A program made the translations under genes and the position numbers. From the NCBI GenBank assembly GCA_029747015.1, contig JAKOGI010000184.1, forward strand, positions 728,001-792,000: a DNA stretch of 64,000 nucleotides. The letters are read 5' to 3'. Below the pieces are notes generated by a model that worked only from the letters and a program-made list of their open reading frames with translations, was not told where the DNA came from and did no database searches. This document shows, piece by piece, positions 1 through 12,057 of this stretch; within the stretch, counting starts at the first letter, position 1, and each line of letters starts with the position of its first letter. This DNA comes from Carnegiea gigantea (taxonomy: Eukaryota > Streptophyta > Magnoliopsida > Caryophyllales > Cactaceae).

Positions 1-1790
1 TGGGCCTTTTCTAATCCATATTTTCCTTGTATTTTGCATTCATTGCAAAGGATAAGTCGCTGACTTTTGATAACTCCAAAGATCATACCAAATGTAAGAA
101 GATGGAAAGGGATATCATCAGTCCCACAATGTTGTCTAAGTTTTGAGAGAATTCTTTCTGCAACCAACTTTGGTAGGCTTGCAATGAATCGCTCTTTCGA
201 GAAACTTTGCATGCCATCCTCTCTCTCTAAGACACTGGTAAAGAATACACCTTTATACCATCTGTAGTATGTAAGAGTTGGGCATCTTAGGTTAGTAAGG
301 ATAGTTTTGGCTACGGGTTGTCCTTTTGAGGATTGTCGACGAAATAAAGAGTGATGGTATGAATTAGGGTTTCATACGCATCTTGGATTTCTTCACCATG
401 TTCATCCAATTCTCCTATATTATGATTGAGAATAGCTAACCTTTCTTCAAAGGTGAGATAATTGTCCTACCAATTGTCTAATTGTCTAGAGAAACCTAGG
501 ACAATTATTTAGCTACATTTTTGTTAGAATATCCATTGACTTTGTATGAAGCTGCTGTTATTCCCATTTCTTCAATAGTAGATAGCACCTCATGCTCTGA
601 TTTGCCATCAATGTTCCAACCACATATAGATTCACCATTGTAGTTTCTATCAATGAATTGGCCTCTTTCTTTATATTGGATATATGGAGGAATAGGTCTA
701 GGATAATAATTCCTAGTTGTTGCATTTCCCCAGCAATTGATTTTGTTAAGAGCAAGAGGATCTTCTTCTTCTTTTAAAGTTTTTTGGATAGTAGCTATGG
801 CCTCTTCGTGGTCAGTAATACTAGTAACAACTTCTTCATCTGTTAAGAAAGATGTGCTGTCATTTTGTTGGCAAGTTTTATCATGGCAGGTAAGAGCCTT
901 ATTTTTGGTAAAAATGTCGAGATCTTTGATTTTCTCTGAGATGGTACAAAGGATACAAAGATTTAATGTTTGCTTTGGGAACACTCTCTGTAAAGGAAGA
1001 GGGTTTTATACTGGTACTGGTAATTCCTTTTTGGGAATTAGCTTTTGCAGAAAGTTGGTTCAATTGCTTAGCAATAGTATTAACGATGGCGTTTGTGCAA
1101 TTGGCATGCTTATGAACTTTTTTGAGATTACCAGATGGAAAGTGTTGCTATGCATTCCCTCTCGGCCACGTTTGTAAGAAAAAACATGAACAGTCTTTTC
1201 TTTGACAAAAAGCTTTATAGTGTGGTGAGTTGGAGGATGAACGGAGACCATACTTGTACAACCAATTAGATGCCATACTTTTGAGAGGTTGGTTTGAGTG
1301 TTTATACTGTGAAGCATATAAACATCATTCAAACCCTTTTTTGATAAAAATGTAAGAACCATAGGAAAAAAGGGATGTTAACTACAAGCTTTTGTATGTT
1401 AGCTATCCATTCCTTTTTGACTTCTTCTCTAAGGTTTTTATCAATTTGTTCGAATCATTGGCGCTTGGAAGCATTATTGGCGGAGTAATATTCTTCCTCA
1501 AAGAAAGGCCAATCAATTGTAAAATCTGTTTTTGTGAGAACATTGCATCTATGTCCTATTCTTGATGAAGAAGGATATGGAGGATCATTGATAACTGGTT
1601 CTGGTATGGGCAACATGAACTGATATTTTTGCGGCTCTTCACAAGGGATACTTCTTTCTACGTGGAAATCGAAAAATGATTTTCTACTAGCAGAAGTACC
1701 AAGGAGATTTGTAGGTTCACGAAAAGAGTGGAATCATAAGAGAACTTCGCCAAGGGATTCCTCTATGATTTGCTCAATATCGTTCATTTG
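1..1790 (-). pseudogene. caulimovirid-like (endogenous pararetrovirus) coat-protein region, degenerate
   Basis: Reading right to left, broken pieces of one polyprotein follow in order. The first begins with a Met near 1786 and holds the motif TIDWPFFEEEYYS (about 1470-1510). A middle piece lies at 1060-1362. A third at 505-984 contains YYPRPIPP and the ICGWNIDG segment. A last piece at about 1-440 contains LRCPTLTYYRWYKG. From memory of plant endogenous pararetroviruses (Caulimoviridae), this order matches the region between movement protein and zinc finger that forms the coat protein. Stops occur near 1735, 1450 and 513, and several frame changes are needed, so it cannot be expressed. No movement-protein, protease or RT part is visible: one end is cut at the LTR of element A and the other leaves the window. 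Family assignment is by recognition only; a related LTR element is the alternative. Confidence 0.55.
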
Positions 1791-1793
1791 TTT

Positions 1794-2881
1794 GACTTAA
1801 GACTCACTTGATCACCACTTTAACTGTCCTAGTTGGAGATAAGCAAGTTAAGTGTTTAAGAATGAAATGGAGCAATGCTCTCAATTCACTTTCAAGTTGA
1901 TAAATCAGAGCTGAGTTACAAAATGAGCCTTCAAATGGCCTTATACACATGGCCTAAGGTAGCTAGGAGGCTTAAGAGATTTCCTCCCAAGGGAGGAAAG
2001 CTCTGAAGCACGTTTAAGATGCGCTTACTACTGAGCTAGTTATAAAGCTGGATAAACTTAAGCTAATTACAACCTATAAGCTCAGTAATGCAAAATAAAT
2101 GACTAAGCTTAACATTAATAAATTTAATTAGCCTTAATACATCAGAATACTAGTGAGAAGGGGAGAAAAGTAATCGTAAAGCAGAGTTGCTTTTCGACTG
2201 GCCAATCAGAACACGAGGATTTAAATCTTCCTTTCCTTTCCTATTGGCTAAGCTCTTTTCAAGGCTTGTTTGCAGCAAATGATGATGTTTCTTGCAACTT
2301 TGACTCATGATTGGAAGTAAACAAGCGCACAAGTAGATGAGCAGGCCCTGTGAAGGAGGAAAACACATATAGCACTTAACTGGGTTCAAGGGGTTGTTTT
2401 CTGCCCGGTTTTGTATCCTCCCTTTTAGACCACCAAAACTACGCATGAATTTGATTTCAGGCCATAGTGGCACACTTTAAGATGTGTGCAAACCACCCAA
2501 ACAAAGAAATCAAGGTTATGACTTGTTTAAGTAAGAGAATTCCACTTAAACATTTTACCGTGTAGTTTCTGACCCAAACTGGCAGGGTTGACAAAATGGC
2601 TTGATTCCTTCACTTCGATTGAGCATGATTGGCTGTGCTTGCTTGGATCTGAAAGGTAACATCTAGGGGAACACACAAATATAAAAATATTGGACATAAG
2701 CCATAAAGTAGCTTAAGAAATCGTATGAACAAAACTGGGTACGTTCTGGCCATGGAACTCGGGATCACCCTCTTGACTCTTTAGCAAAATGTGATTTATA
2801 GCTTGGACTTTGGAGCTTTAATTAGACCTTGCCAGACTTATTGGACTCTCATGTAAGTCTTAGCTTGAGGGGATTCCATCA
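1794..2881 (-). repeat. element A 3' LTR, truncated
   Basis: Matches 14312-15376 along its length, starting in element sense with TGATGGAATCCCC at 2881. The terminal 211 bp that the other LTR has (14101-14311, including the terminal CA) are missing; sequence similarity stops abruptly at about 1794, where pararetrovirus-like sequence begins. The first ~100 bp would encode the tail of pol. Confidence 0.85.
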
Positions 2882-2891
2882 TCCTCTCCTT
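2882..2891 (-). other. polypurine tract of element A
   Basis: In element sense AAGGAGAGGA directly abuts the 3' LTR. The same ten bases precede the 3' LTR of element D and a one-base variant that of E, supporting the shared family and the LTR boundary. Confidence 0.7.
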
Positions 2892-4069
2892 GTTGAGAAG
2901 ATTTCCTCCTCAAATCGGCAAGGTAATCATCTACATGATAAGGGCTTAAATCAACGACATTGAATGTAGCTGAAACTCCATAGTCACGTGGCAAATCAAC
3001 CTTATAAGCATTGTTATTAATATTTTTAAGTTCCTGAAATGGACCTTCGGCTCATGGCATTAGCTTGTTCTTCCTCTTTGAAGGAAATCTTTCTTGGCTT
3101 ATGTGTATCCAGACGAGGTCTCCAGGTTGAAAACCTTATTCTTCTTGTGTTTGTTGGCTTGAGCTCGATAGGATGCGTTTGTTTTCTCTATTCTGCTCCA
3201 CAACAACTTATGTTTCTTTTGGATTTCTTCTACCCTTACTACTGCATCCGCACTTGGCTTTTGGTCCAAAGGGTATGGAGTAAGATCAAGTGGACTAATA
3301 GGATCAATCCCATAGACCATCTTGAATGGTGATAAACCAGTAGCCTTGCTAAGAGCTCTGTTGTAAGCAAATTCTGCATGTGGTAAAAGCAAATCTCAAG
3401 CTTTGGTATGTGGTTTAATCAAGGCCCATAGGAGTGTCTCTAGGGTATGATTAGTAACCTCAGCTTGCCTATCAGTTTGTGGATGACAAGTGGTACTATA
3501 CTTAAGTTTTGTACGTAACTTCCTCCACAATGTAATCTAGAAATGTCAAAGGAACTTCATATCCTGATCAGGAACAATTGATTTAGGTATACCATGTAAT
3601 CTAGCCACCTCTCTCAAGTACAACTTAGCAATATGTGTAGCATCGTTAGTCTTATTATATGGAATGAAATGGGACATCTTTGAGAACCATCTACCACCAC
3701 AAAGATAAAATCTTTGTTCTTTTGAGTCTTAGGCAAACTAAGAATGAAATTCATACTTACATCAACCTAAGGAGTGGTAGGAATAGGCAAAGGCATGCAA
3801 AGGTCATGCGATAGAGAATGACTCTTCTCCACTTAACATGTTCCACACCTTTTCAGTATGTCTTGAACATCTTTTTCCATACTTGGACAATAGTAGTGCT
3901 ACACCTTGGCACACACAGTCATGTGCCTTGAATAAAAACCCTTCTTAGATTAAGAAATTACCTTTTGGGTGCTTTGAACAAACAACAAACAACTCCCCAA
4001 AGTCATCATCTTCAGCATATAAACACTTTAGATGCTCAAAACCAAGTGCACAATTATCTAACTATGACA
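2892..4069 (-). pseudogene. element A integrase, broken
   Basis: Several frames together give the Ty3/gypsy integrase: an N-terminal zinc-binding region (about 3830-3920), a core around 3470-3760 in which the second Asp lies in a PDQD segment (normally SDRD) and the last Glu in an RQAEV segment (normally GQTEV), then [12 protein letters not shown] and SPFKMVYGIDP (3290-3392). The tail at 2892-3020 holds the DYGVSATFNV segment typical of CRM integrases and continues into the LTR. The enzyme would insert the cDNA into host DNA; frameshifts and stops rule out function. Bounded by RNase H on one side and the polypurine tract on the other. Confidence 0.7.
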
Positions 4070-5464
4070 AAAGTGAGTGCCTCTGAGATAGAGCATTGGC
4101 TTCTTGGTTGAGCTTTCCAGATTTGTACTTGATTATGAAATGAAATGATTGGAGATACTCAACCCATATGGCATGGCGTGAGTTTAACTTGTGTTGGCCT
4201 TGAATATACATCAATGCCCCATGATCAAAATGCAAAATAAACTCACTTGCAACAAGATAATGAATCTAATGCTCTAAACACCTCATGATAGCATAAAACT
4301 CTTTATCATAAGTGGAATACTTTCTCCTTGAATCACACAATTTCTCATTAAAGAAGGTTAAAGGTTTGCCTTCCTGAGTAAGAATGCCACCTGTACCAAC
4401 TCCAGAGGCATCAGATTTAACTTCAAACACTTTCTCAAAGCATAACAAAGCCAGCATGGGTGCTTCAGTTAGCCTCTTCTAGAGTTCTTCAAAGGCAAAT
4501 TGGGCTTTAGGGGTCCAGTAGAATGATATACCCTTAATCACCTCAGTCATAGGAGTCATTATAGCATTAGAGTTTCGAATAAACCTCCTATAAAAAGGAA
4601 GCTAATCCACAAAAACTTCGAACACCATGTATACTGTGGGGAATAGGCCAAGATCGAATGGCCTCAATCTTACTCTCATCTACCTTAATGCCAGCTCTAG
4701 TAACAATGTAACCTAAGAATGTTACCTCATGAGCGAAAAAGGCACATTTCTTAAGGTAACCAAACAGTTTCTCATGTTTCAGAACAAGCATAACTTGAGT
4801 AAGATGATCTTGATGATCTTGCTCATTCTTGGAGTAAATCAAAATATCATTAAAGTAAACTACCTCAAACTTATCAATGTACGACCTAAAGACTTGATTC
4901 ATTAGTCTCATGAAAGTACTATGAGCATTTGAAAGACAAAAGGGCATAACTAACCATTCATAAAGCCCTCCTTTAGTCTTAACAGTCATCTTTCATTCGT
5001 CACCTTCTCTAACCTGAATCTGATAGTAACCACTTCGAAGATCAATTTTTAAAGGCACTTGAGAGCCATGTAACTCATCTAGTACATAGTCTAGGTATAG
5101 GGTACCTATACTTGATTGTGATCCTGTTAATGGCCTTGCTATCCACACGCGTATTTATTCGTCCATCCTTTTTGGGAACTAACAAGGCAGGTATGGCACA
5201 CAAACTTAAGGACCCACGGATCAAGCCCTTTAATATTAGTTCCTCAACTTACCTTTGAATCTCTATAGTTTCCTTGGGATTTATTCTGTAAGCTTGCTTA
5301 TTTAGGAGAACAGAACCAGGAATGAGGTCAATGTGGTGTTGGATATCTCTTTTGGGAGGTAAACTCGTGGGTATCTCCTTGCGGAACAAATGACAGAATT
5401 GATGTATGAGTGCTTTGGCTACGGGGTGACAGCGTAAAGGGGATTCTGGTTCTTGGATATTCAA
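4070..5464 (-). pseudogene. element A reverse transcriptase and RNase H, broken
   Basis: The piece at 5249-5464 ends in the RT entry motif (LPPKRDIQHHIDLIPGS). The piece at 4588-4989 covers [11 protein letters not shown], the catalytic box and FLGYIVT. The catalytic box reads YFND at 4846-4857 where the family has YFDD, so a metal-binding Asp is lost. RNase H follows at 4266-4457 ([23 protein letters not shown]) and down to about 4075 (the LSRR-type end). Stops fall at about 5248, 4590 and 4265. It once copied the RNA genome to DNA; it cannot now. Confidence 0.8.
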
Positions 5465-5995
5465 TATCTACTCTTTAAAGGCCTTGAATTCATGGTGAGA
5501 GGCCTTTAGTAATGGCTCCCTAAGAGTTAGAAGCAAATCAGATTGGAGGGGCTTCTTTTGAGGCTTATCTCTATGGAGCTAAGATGGGGATAAAGGGGCT
5601 AAGGTAATCTTCTTCCCATCCTAGGTAAAGGAATATGTATTCAAGAATCCATTGTGCATTACCATACACCCATGGGAATAACATCACACCAAAGTTCATC
5701 TTGATAATTCTTTCTAATAGAGAAAGAAGCAAGGCACTGAGAGTTCACTTGGACATCTTTGCTTTAATTCAGCCATTGAATCTTGTAGGCATGTGGATGA
5801 GTCATGGTTTGCAATCCTAGTTTCTCAATCATGCTAAGAGAAACTACATTTGCACAGCTCCCTCCATCTATGATAACAGAACACACCTTCCCTTGAACCG
5901 TACAATGGGAATGGAAGATGTTCTCTCGTTGCTTGTCTTTTACTCCTTTATGGCTACTCAAAACTCTTCTCAAAACCAGCATTTACCTTCACCAA
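5465..5995 (-). pseudogene. element A protease region, broken
   Basis: The piece at 5764-5982 carries VIIDGGSCANVVSLSM, the aspartic protease site with DGGS instead of the more usual DTGA, then IEKLGLQTMTHP. DGGS is shared by all the CRM-type elements in this window. The continuation (DELWCDVIP, then the GRPW region) is interrupted by stops near 5760-5600. In an active element it would cleave Gag-Pol in the virus-like particle. Confidence 0.7.
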
Positions 5996-6340
5996 CCTCC
6001 TCCACTACCTCTTCTTAAGTTTGCTCAAGATCATCCTTAAAATCTTCTTCCTTTTCCTCATCTTTAAGCAACTCCTTTGCGGCTGCCCATTTGGTTAAGG
6101 TGATTACCTTACGGTTTGGGGAGCTCGAGACAATGTGCCTAAGGCGTTGGCACTTAAAGCATCTTCGGTTACTCATAGGGATAGGATTGGGTCTATTTTG
6201 AGGAGTTTGGCTCTTTTGTGGAATTTAGGTTCTTTATGGAAGGGAAAGGAACAGATTTGAGGGTTTGGGAATGGGATCAGAACTCCCCTTATTCAAGGGC
6301 TGGTTTCGGGTAAAGGGTTTTGTGTTTTGAGGCTTAGAGA
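5996..6340 (-). pseudogene. element A gag, 3' part with zinc knuckle
   Basis: Continuation of gag after the B insertion: a Pro/Lys-rich linker, then a CCHC-like knuckle CFKCQRLRHIVSSS near 6120-6160 whose last Cys has become Ser and whose Gly is lost. An acidic linker (runs of Glu/Asp) leads into the protease. It joins 13141-13978 once B is removed. Confidence 0.7.
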
Positions 6341-7421
6341 TGATGTATCTCACCTTGCACTTGCCAAGAAAGTGGATGTGAGGGAGAGAGGAAACTGAGA
6401 ATGAGAAGAAGAACAAGATGATAGAGCAAGTGTCTTCAAGAGATAATCCAAAGGAGCCACTCTTGTTGATCACTTGGGAATCTCCTTAGATTAATTAGGG
6501 TACAGAATTACCACCTAATTGAGATAAAGAGACCTAGACACTACTTAAGTTGCCACACTTAAGATATAGAACTAGGAATTTGAGAGAGACAAAGCTCAAG
6601 TTTGGTATTCAAATTGGCAAAAGACCCTTCCAAATGGAAGAGGGGAGGTATTTATAGAGCCTCCTTCCCTCACACACGGCCAAGGAGCTGCTTTACAAGC
6701 TGATTTGTGACTAAATGACTAAGCCTAAGCTAGCTTACAAGTACAAGTTGATAAAACAAGAGATTTAGCCTAACCTTGACACCTCATTAGCTTAATAATC
6801 TCCAAATTGAGGTGTCAAGCATCTAAATACACTAAGTAGAACAGCTTAGGGCCTTGAACATGCAAGTAGTACAAGTGGGACACCAACGCCCAAGGTGGCA
6901 GCCGGTTATACCTAAAAACCGGGTAAAGGAATTTCTTTCCTACTTTGGCTGGATAAAAGCAACACGAGCTGGTCCCTAAGCTCTAATTTAGGGCCATGCT
7001 TTGATAAATATTTAGATGCTTTTTCATGCCCTAAAGTTTAACAAAAGTTGGAGCAAAGTAGGTCAACCAAACGGACCCTTCTTTCGGACTATGCTGGATT
7101 GCGCCCTACAGTGCACTGTCTTTAGTTTTTGGCTTGGTTGGCTGACCAAATGAACTCCAAATGCTTTGCAAAAGGTCCTTTGGAAAGCTAAGATCTTAAG
7201 CTTTAAGGGGGTGGTGTGTGCAGGAAATTTCCCCTTCTATAATTTGCTCCAACAGAGAAACAAAATCGGGCCAATTTCGGTATGAACTGGGCAGTCCATC
7301 ATCTTCTTTGTTCAAGTGGTTTTTGACCATGGCATGAACTTCCTAGACCTTCTTGGACTCCCTAACAGGGGCTGGATCATTGGAAAGGGTTATGAAAGGT
7401 TTGGTTGGATGGTCCCCATCA
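6341..7421 (-). repeat. element B 3' LTR
   Basis: 1,081 bp, plus-strand ends TGATGTATCTCACC and GGTCCCCATCA. Matches 12058-13140. TATA-like box (TATAAATA in element sense) at 6649-6656. The first ~150 bp in element sense extend the integrase reading frame. Confidence 0.95.
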
Positions 7422-7432
7422 TCCTCTCTGAG
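7422..7432 (-). other. polypurine tract of element B
   Basis: Element-sense TCAGAGAGGA-like purine run directly before the 3' LTR; C has GAGAAGGA at the same place. This is the expected primer for plus-strand DNA synthesis. Confidence 0.55.
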
Positions 7433-8690
7433 TGAGTTGGAGTTTGACCTCAAACTTAGGATTTCTTCATTTTCCTAAAAGTATGGGCTAAGGTCAGCCA
7501 CATTGAAGGTGGCGGAGACCCCATACTCACCAGGTAAGTTGACCTTGTAGGCATTAGGTCTGACCTTCTCCAATATCTCAACGGGGCCATCCGATCTTGG
7601 CATGATTTTGGACTTGTGCTTGCTTGGGAACCTTTCTTTCCTCATGTGAATCCACACCAAGTCCCCTGGTTGGAAATGGACCTCCCTTTTGTGCTTGTTG
7701 GCTTAATATATGGCTTGGGTATTGGACTTCTCAATCCTCTCCCGAACTTAAGCATGAAGGTCTTTGATTTCTTTGGCTCATTTCTCAGCCTCCCAACTAA
7801 ACTTGCGAGGACTGGGGATGGGTGTGAGGTCCAAGGGAGTTTTTGGATTATACCCATAGACCACTTGAAATGGGGAAAGGTGGGTGGCTTTACTTGGGGC
7901 CCGGTTGAAAGCAAACTCCGCATGAGGTAGGAGTTCATCCCAAGCCTTGATGTTCTTCTTCACAAGTACCCAAAGCAAGGTCCCCAAAGTCCGGTTAGTC
8001 AAGTCGGTTTGGCCATCGGTTTGGGGGTGACAAGTGGTGCTAAACTTGAGGTGTGTCCCCATCTTTCTCCAAAGGTGAGCCAAAAATGACTAAGGAACTT
8101 AGTGTCCCTATCCGAAACCATGCTCCCTGGAATGCTGTGAAGTCTCACAATATCCTTGAAGTAGAGATTGGCTATGATGGGAGGCATCATGGGTGGTGTG
8201 ATAAGGGACAAAGTGGGCCATTATGGAGAATCGATCCACCACCACCATGATGGAATCCTTACTTCTTTGAGTCCGCGACAAGCCCGTAATGAAATCCAAA
8301 CTAATATCTTCCCAAGGGGCCAAGGGCATGGGCAAAGGGGAGTAAAGGCCTTGGGGAAGTACATGGCTCTTAGCCATGTGACAAATTGAACACCTCTTGA
8401 TAAAGTGCTCCACATCCTTGGCCATTTTTTGCCAATAATAGTCCTCCTTGAGCATTGAGCAAGTCTTCTCTACCCCAAAGTGACCGGATAGAGCACCACC
8501 ATGAAGCTCTTGAATTTGCAATTCCCTAAACCCACACATGGGTATACAAAGCCGTGGCCCTTTGAAGAGGAACCCCTCGTGGATGTGGAATAGGCCATGG
8601 GGGTGACTAGCACATTTGGCATGGATCTCCTTGAAGTCCTCATCATTGATGTACATCCCTTTGACAATCCCAAACCCAAGCACCTTGGAT
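7433..8690 (-). pseudogene. element B integrase
   Basis: From high to low coordinates: zinc-binding part with HGGALSGHFG and CSICHMAKSH (8440-8540), core with WEDISLDFITGL (first Asp, about 8290-8320), [10 protein letters not shown] (second Asp, about 8110) and [11 protein letters not shown] (about 8000) where the family has GQTEV. The third catalytic residue is thus Asp rather than Glu. The tail holds RKERFPSKHKSKIMPRSDGP and GEYGVSATFNVADLSPYF (7475-7660). Frame changes near 8110, 7940 and 7660. CRM assignment rests on this tail and its overlap with the LTR. Confidence 0.85.
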
Positions 8691-10139
8691 TCTAGGACCG
8701 AGAGGAGAAAGTATCTCCTTGAAAGGGCATCCGCTCCCTTGTTCAACTTGCCGGCCTTGTGATGTATCATGAAGTTGAAAGCTTTGAGGTACTCAACCCA
8801 CTTGGCATGGCGGGAATTGAGCTTATGTTGTCCTTGAATGAACTTGAGGACCTCATGGTCTGAACGTAGGATGAATTCGGCCCCTATTAGGTAGTGTCTC
8901 TAATGTTCCAAAGCCCGGACTATTGCATAGAACTCCTTGTCGTACGTGGAATACTCCCTCTTAGCTTCATTCAATTTCTCACTAAAGAATGCAATGGGTC
9001 GCTTCTCTTGAGACAAAACAGCCCCTATGCCCACTCCGGAGGCATCACACTCCACCTTGAAGACCTTGGAGAAGCTAGGGAGTGCTAGTACGGGAGCACT
9101 TGTAAGCCTTCTCTTGATTTCTTCAAATACTGAGTGAGCTTGTTCATTCCACTCAAAGGTCTTGCCATTGGGAACCTCGGTCATGGGAGAGATAATTGAG
9201 CTAAAGTCCTTCATAAATCTCCTATAGAAGGAGGCCAAACCATGGAAGCTTCGGACTTGATGCATGGAGGAGGGAGTAGGCCACTCACGGATGGCCCTTG
9301 ACCTTGCCTTCTTCAACATGGATGCCTTGAGCCGAAACTACATAACCCAAGAAGATGACTTGGGGTATGGAGAAGTGACACTTCTCAAGGTTACTATAGA
9401 GCTCTTCTTGAGCTAAGATACTCAAGACTTGGTGGAGGTGGTGGGCATGCTCTGGTTCATCCCAGCTATATACAAGGATATCATCGAAATACAGAACGAC
9501 AAACTTGCCTATGACTGGCCTAAGCACCTCATTCATAAGCCTCATGAAGGTGCTAGGTGCATTAGTCAAGCCAAATGGCATGACCAACCACTCATGGAGG
9601 CCGCCCTTGGTTTTGAAAGTCGTCTTCCATTCATCCCCTTCAAAGATCCGAATTTGGTAGTAGCCACTTCTAAGATTAATTTTGGAGAAGATAGTGGCTC
9701 AATAAAGCTCATCAAGTAAATCCTCCAACCTTGGAATGCGATACCGGTACTTGATGGTGATCATGTTGATAGCCCTACTATCAACACACATTCTCATGCT
9801 CCTATCTTTCTTGGGCACAAGTAGAGCCGGAACGGCACACGGACTTAGGCTTTCACGGATTAGCCCCTTGGCTAGGAGGTCATCAACTTAGCGTTGAATC
9901 TCTTGGGTTTCTTGGGGGTTCATCCTATAGGCTGGTTTGTTTGGGAGGGTGGAACCAGGAAAGAGGTCAATCTTATGTTGGATGGACCTTTTAGGAGGCA
10001 AGTCATGGGGTATCTCTTGAGGGAAAACATGTTGGAAGGTGTGTAGGAGAGGGGTGAGCATGGGATGGCTTGAGGCTGTGGCTAGGGCCGGTTCTTGCCC
10101 TAGCGAAATCCACTCTTTGTACGGTTCATACTCTTGCAT
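8691..10139 (-). pseudogene. element B reverse transcriptase and RNase H
   Basis: RT runs from LPPKRSIQHKIDL (about 9990) through [18 protein letters not shown] (about 9800), [18 protein letters not shown] (9570) and an intact YFDD box at 9480-9491 to [11 protein letters not shown]. RNase H follows: [13 protein letters not shown] (9040), [11 protein letters not shown] (8940) and KLNKGADALSRR (8710). Breaks seen: stop at 9887, a stop near 9700, a frameshift near 9300 and a stop at 8897-8899 where Trp is expected. The key residues of both active sites remain, so damage is recent relative to A. Confidence 0.9.
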
Positions 10140-11762
10140 TTAGGACTTTAAGAGGGTGGTGAGAAAGACATCCATTTATGGGTTTTCTTTGGGTTTGGAA
10201 GGGGTGGACGATTTGAGTGGAGTGAGGGTGATCTTCTTGTGGTTCTTTATGAAGGTATAGGTATTCATGCGGCCATCATGTATGACTCTCCTATCAAAGA
10301 GCCAAGGTCGACCCAACAAGACATGGCAAGCATCCATTGGCACGATATCGCACCAAATCTCATATTTGTAAGTCTTCCCAATGCTTAAAGACAAGAGACA
10401 TCGAGTAGAGATTTGCAAACCTTTGCTTTGGTTAAGCCATTAGATGGTGTATGGCTTTGGGTGGGGGGTTGCCGAGAGCTTGAGTTTGTCCACCATGGAT
10501 TGTGAGGGCACATTCGCATAACTTCCCCCATCAATAATAAGGGAGCAAACTTTGCCACCTACGGTGCACCTTGTATGGAAAATGGACTCTCTTTGCTCAA
10601 ACGCATCATGGGAAGCTAGGTCACTTAAGGTCCTTCGAATTATCAAAAGTTCCCCTTCATGTGGACCTTCTTCAACCTCCTCTAGCGACTCATTCAAGTC
10701 TAACTCTTTCTCCCCTTCGTCCTCTCCCTCAAGCTCCTCAAAGGAAGCTTGAAATTCAGCCAAAGTAACAACCCTCTTGTTTGGGCATTCGGATGCAATG
10801 TGCCCTAGTCCTTGACACCGAAAACATCTTCTTCTATCTTCCGGTTTGGGAGGGTTTCTTTGAGGTATGTTTTGGGCATTTGGGTGATTTGGCCGTGGAG
10901 GTGGTGTAGCTTGTGGTCTAGGATTTGTGTTTAGGGCTCTTTGAAAAGGGTAAGACCGAGTAGGAGGTTTGGACACAATTCCTTTCCCTTTGGCTTTTCG
11001 GTGTTGTTCAACTTTGTATGCAAGGGAGCTTAGTTCACCAAGAGAGGAGTAAGGATGTAGCTCAATAACATGGGCAATTTGATCATCTAAACCATTCAAA
11101 TACCTCACAAGAGTTTGGGTTTCATGTTCCTTCAAATCACATTTCAAGAGGAGTTGTTCAAACTCCCTAGTATATTCTTCCACTCTCTTGGTTTTTTATT
11201 TGAGGTTATGGAATTTGAGGTAGTTATCATAGAGGCAATGGGTGGGTAGGAATTTGGCCTTTAGTTTGTCCCTTATTTGTGCCCAAGTACGGATTTTCCC
11301 TTTTCCCTTCCTTACCCTCTTGGTCGCTAAATTAGCCCACCAAATTGAAGCATATTTGCGAAGCTTAAGGGCTACAAGCTTTACCTTTTTCTCATCCGGG
11401 ATGTCTTTGTAGTCGAAGACTCTTTCAACCGTCCGGAGCCAATCTAGAAATAGGTCCGGGTCTACATGGCCTTCAAACTCGGGAATGTCAACCTTGAAAT
11501 CAAGATTGCTGCCTCCACTAGACCGAAATGGCCTTCCTCCTTCACCCTCTTCACTAGATGACCCATGAGGGTAGCTTTCTTCTTCCTCGGGATCAATCTG
11601 ATGCCCTTGTTTTGTGGGACTCCTTGAGTTTCTCATCTTTCTTCTCTTCTCCTTTAGGAGTTGGCCAAGTTGAGTTTAGAGGTACTTGACCTTGTTCTTC
11701 AAATCAGCCTTCTCCTTAAGAACGGCCTTCGCAACTTGTTCCGGTGTGAGGCTAGAAGACAT
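10140..11762 (-). pseudogene. element B gag-protease
   Basis: Chosen start is the ATG at 11760-11762 (MSSSLTPEQVAK), about 280 bp after the primer site. An in-frame stop near 11680 and a CAA-to-TAA stop near 11193 interrupt it; the rest reads open at 11196-11636 and 10440-11183. Capsid core: WLRTVERVFDYKDIPDEKK through KYASIWWANL (about 11320-11460) and YTREFEQLLLKCDL (11150). Zinc knuckle CX2CX4HX4C intact at 10785-10826 (CFRCQGLGHIASEC). Acidic linker, then protease IIDGGSYAN with the catalytic Asp codon at 10530-10532. A further stop near 10439 precedes the SIGKTYKYEIWCDIVPMD and LLGRPWLFDRR segment of the protease end (10176-10418). Confidence 0.9.
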
Positions 11763-12043
11763 GGTTGTAGTAGAGTAGGAAGTGTGGTGTTCGAAACTGG
11801 AAACAAGGAGCACGGTTGTGCTAGGTGGCACGGTCTGGCCGTACTAGACAGCTGGAACTAGGAAAATATACAGGGGAAGAGGCACGGTCGTGCTGTGAGG
11901 CATGGGGTGCCCGTGCTGAAGTGCTGTTCTGGGCACAGTATGGAGTGTGCAAGGGAGAAACGGAGAGGTGGTTAAGGGTGATTTGTGGGTGAGTGCTTGG
12001 GAGTGTGTTTGAGGTTAGAAGCTTGGCCGAGAGGGTAGCCTAA

Positions 12044-12055
12044 GCTCTGATACCA
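12044..12055 (-). other. primer binding site of element B
   Basis: Element-sense TGGTATCAGAGC, complementary to the 3' end of plant initiator tRNA-Met, two bases inside the 5' LTR. Confidence 0.9.
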
Positions 12056-12057
12056 AT

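Noticed and set aside
737..1177. Plus-strand 146-codon frame opposite the pararetrovirus-like relic
   Set aside because: No recognisable domain; it is the antisense shadow of the collinear minus-strand polyprotein pieces.
7616..7930. Plus-strand frame of 104 codons in element B
   Set aside because: Antisense of the integrase region, where the minus strand gives conserved motifs.
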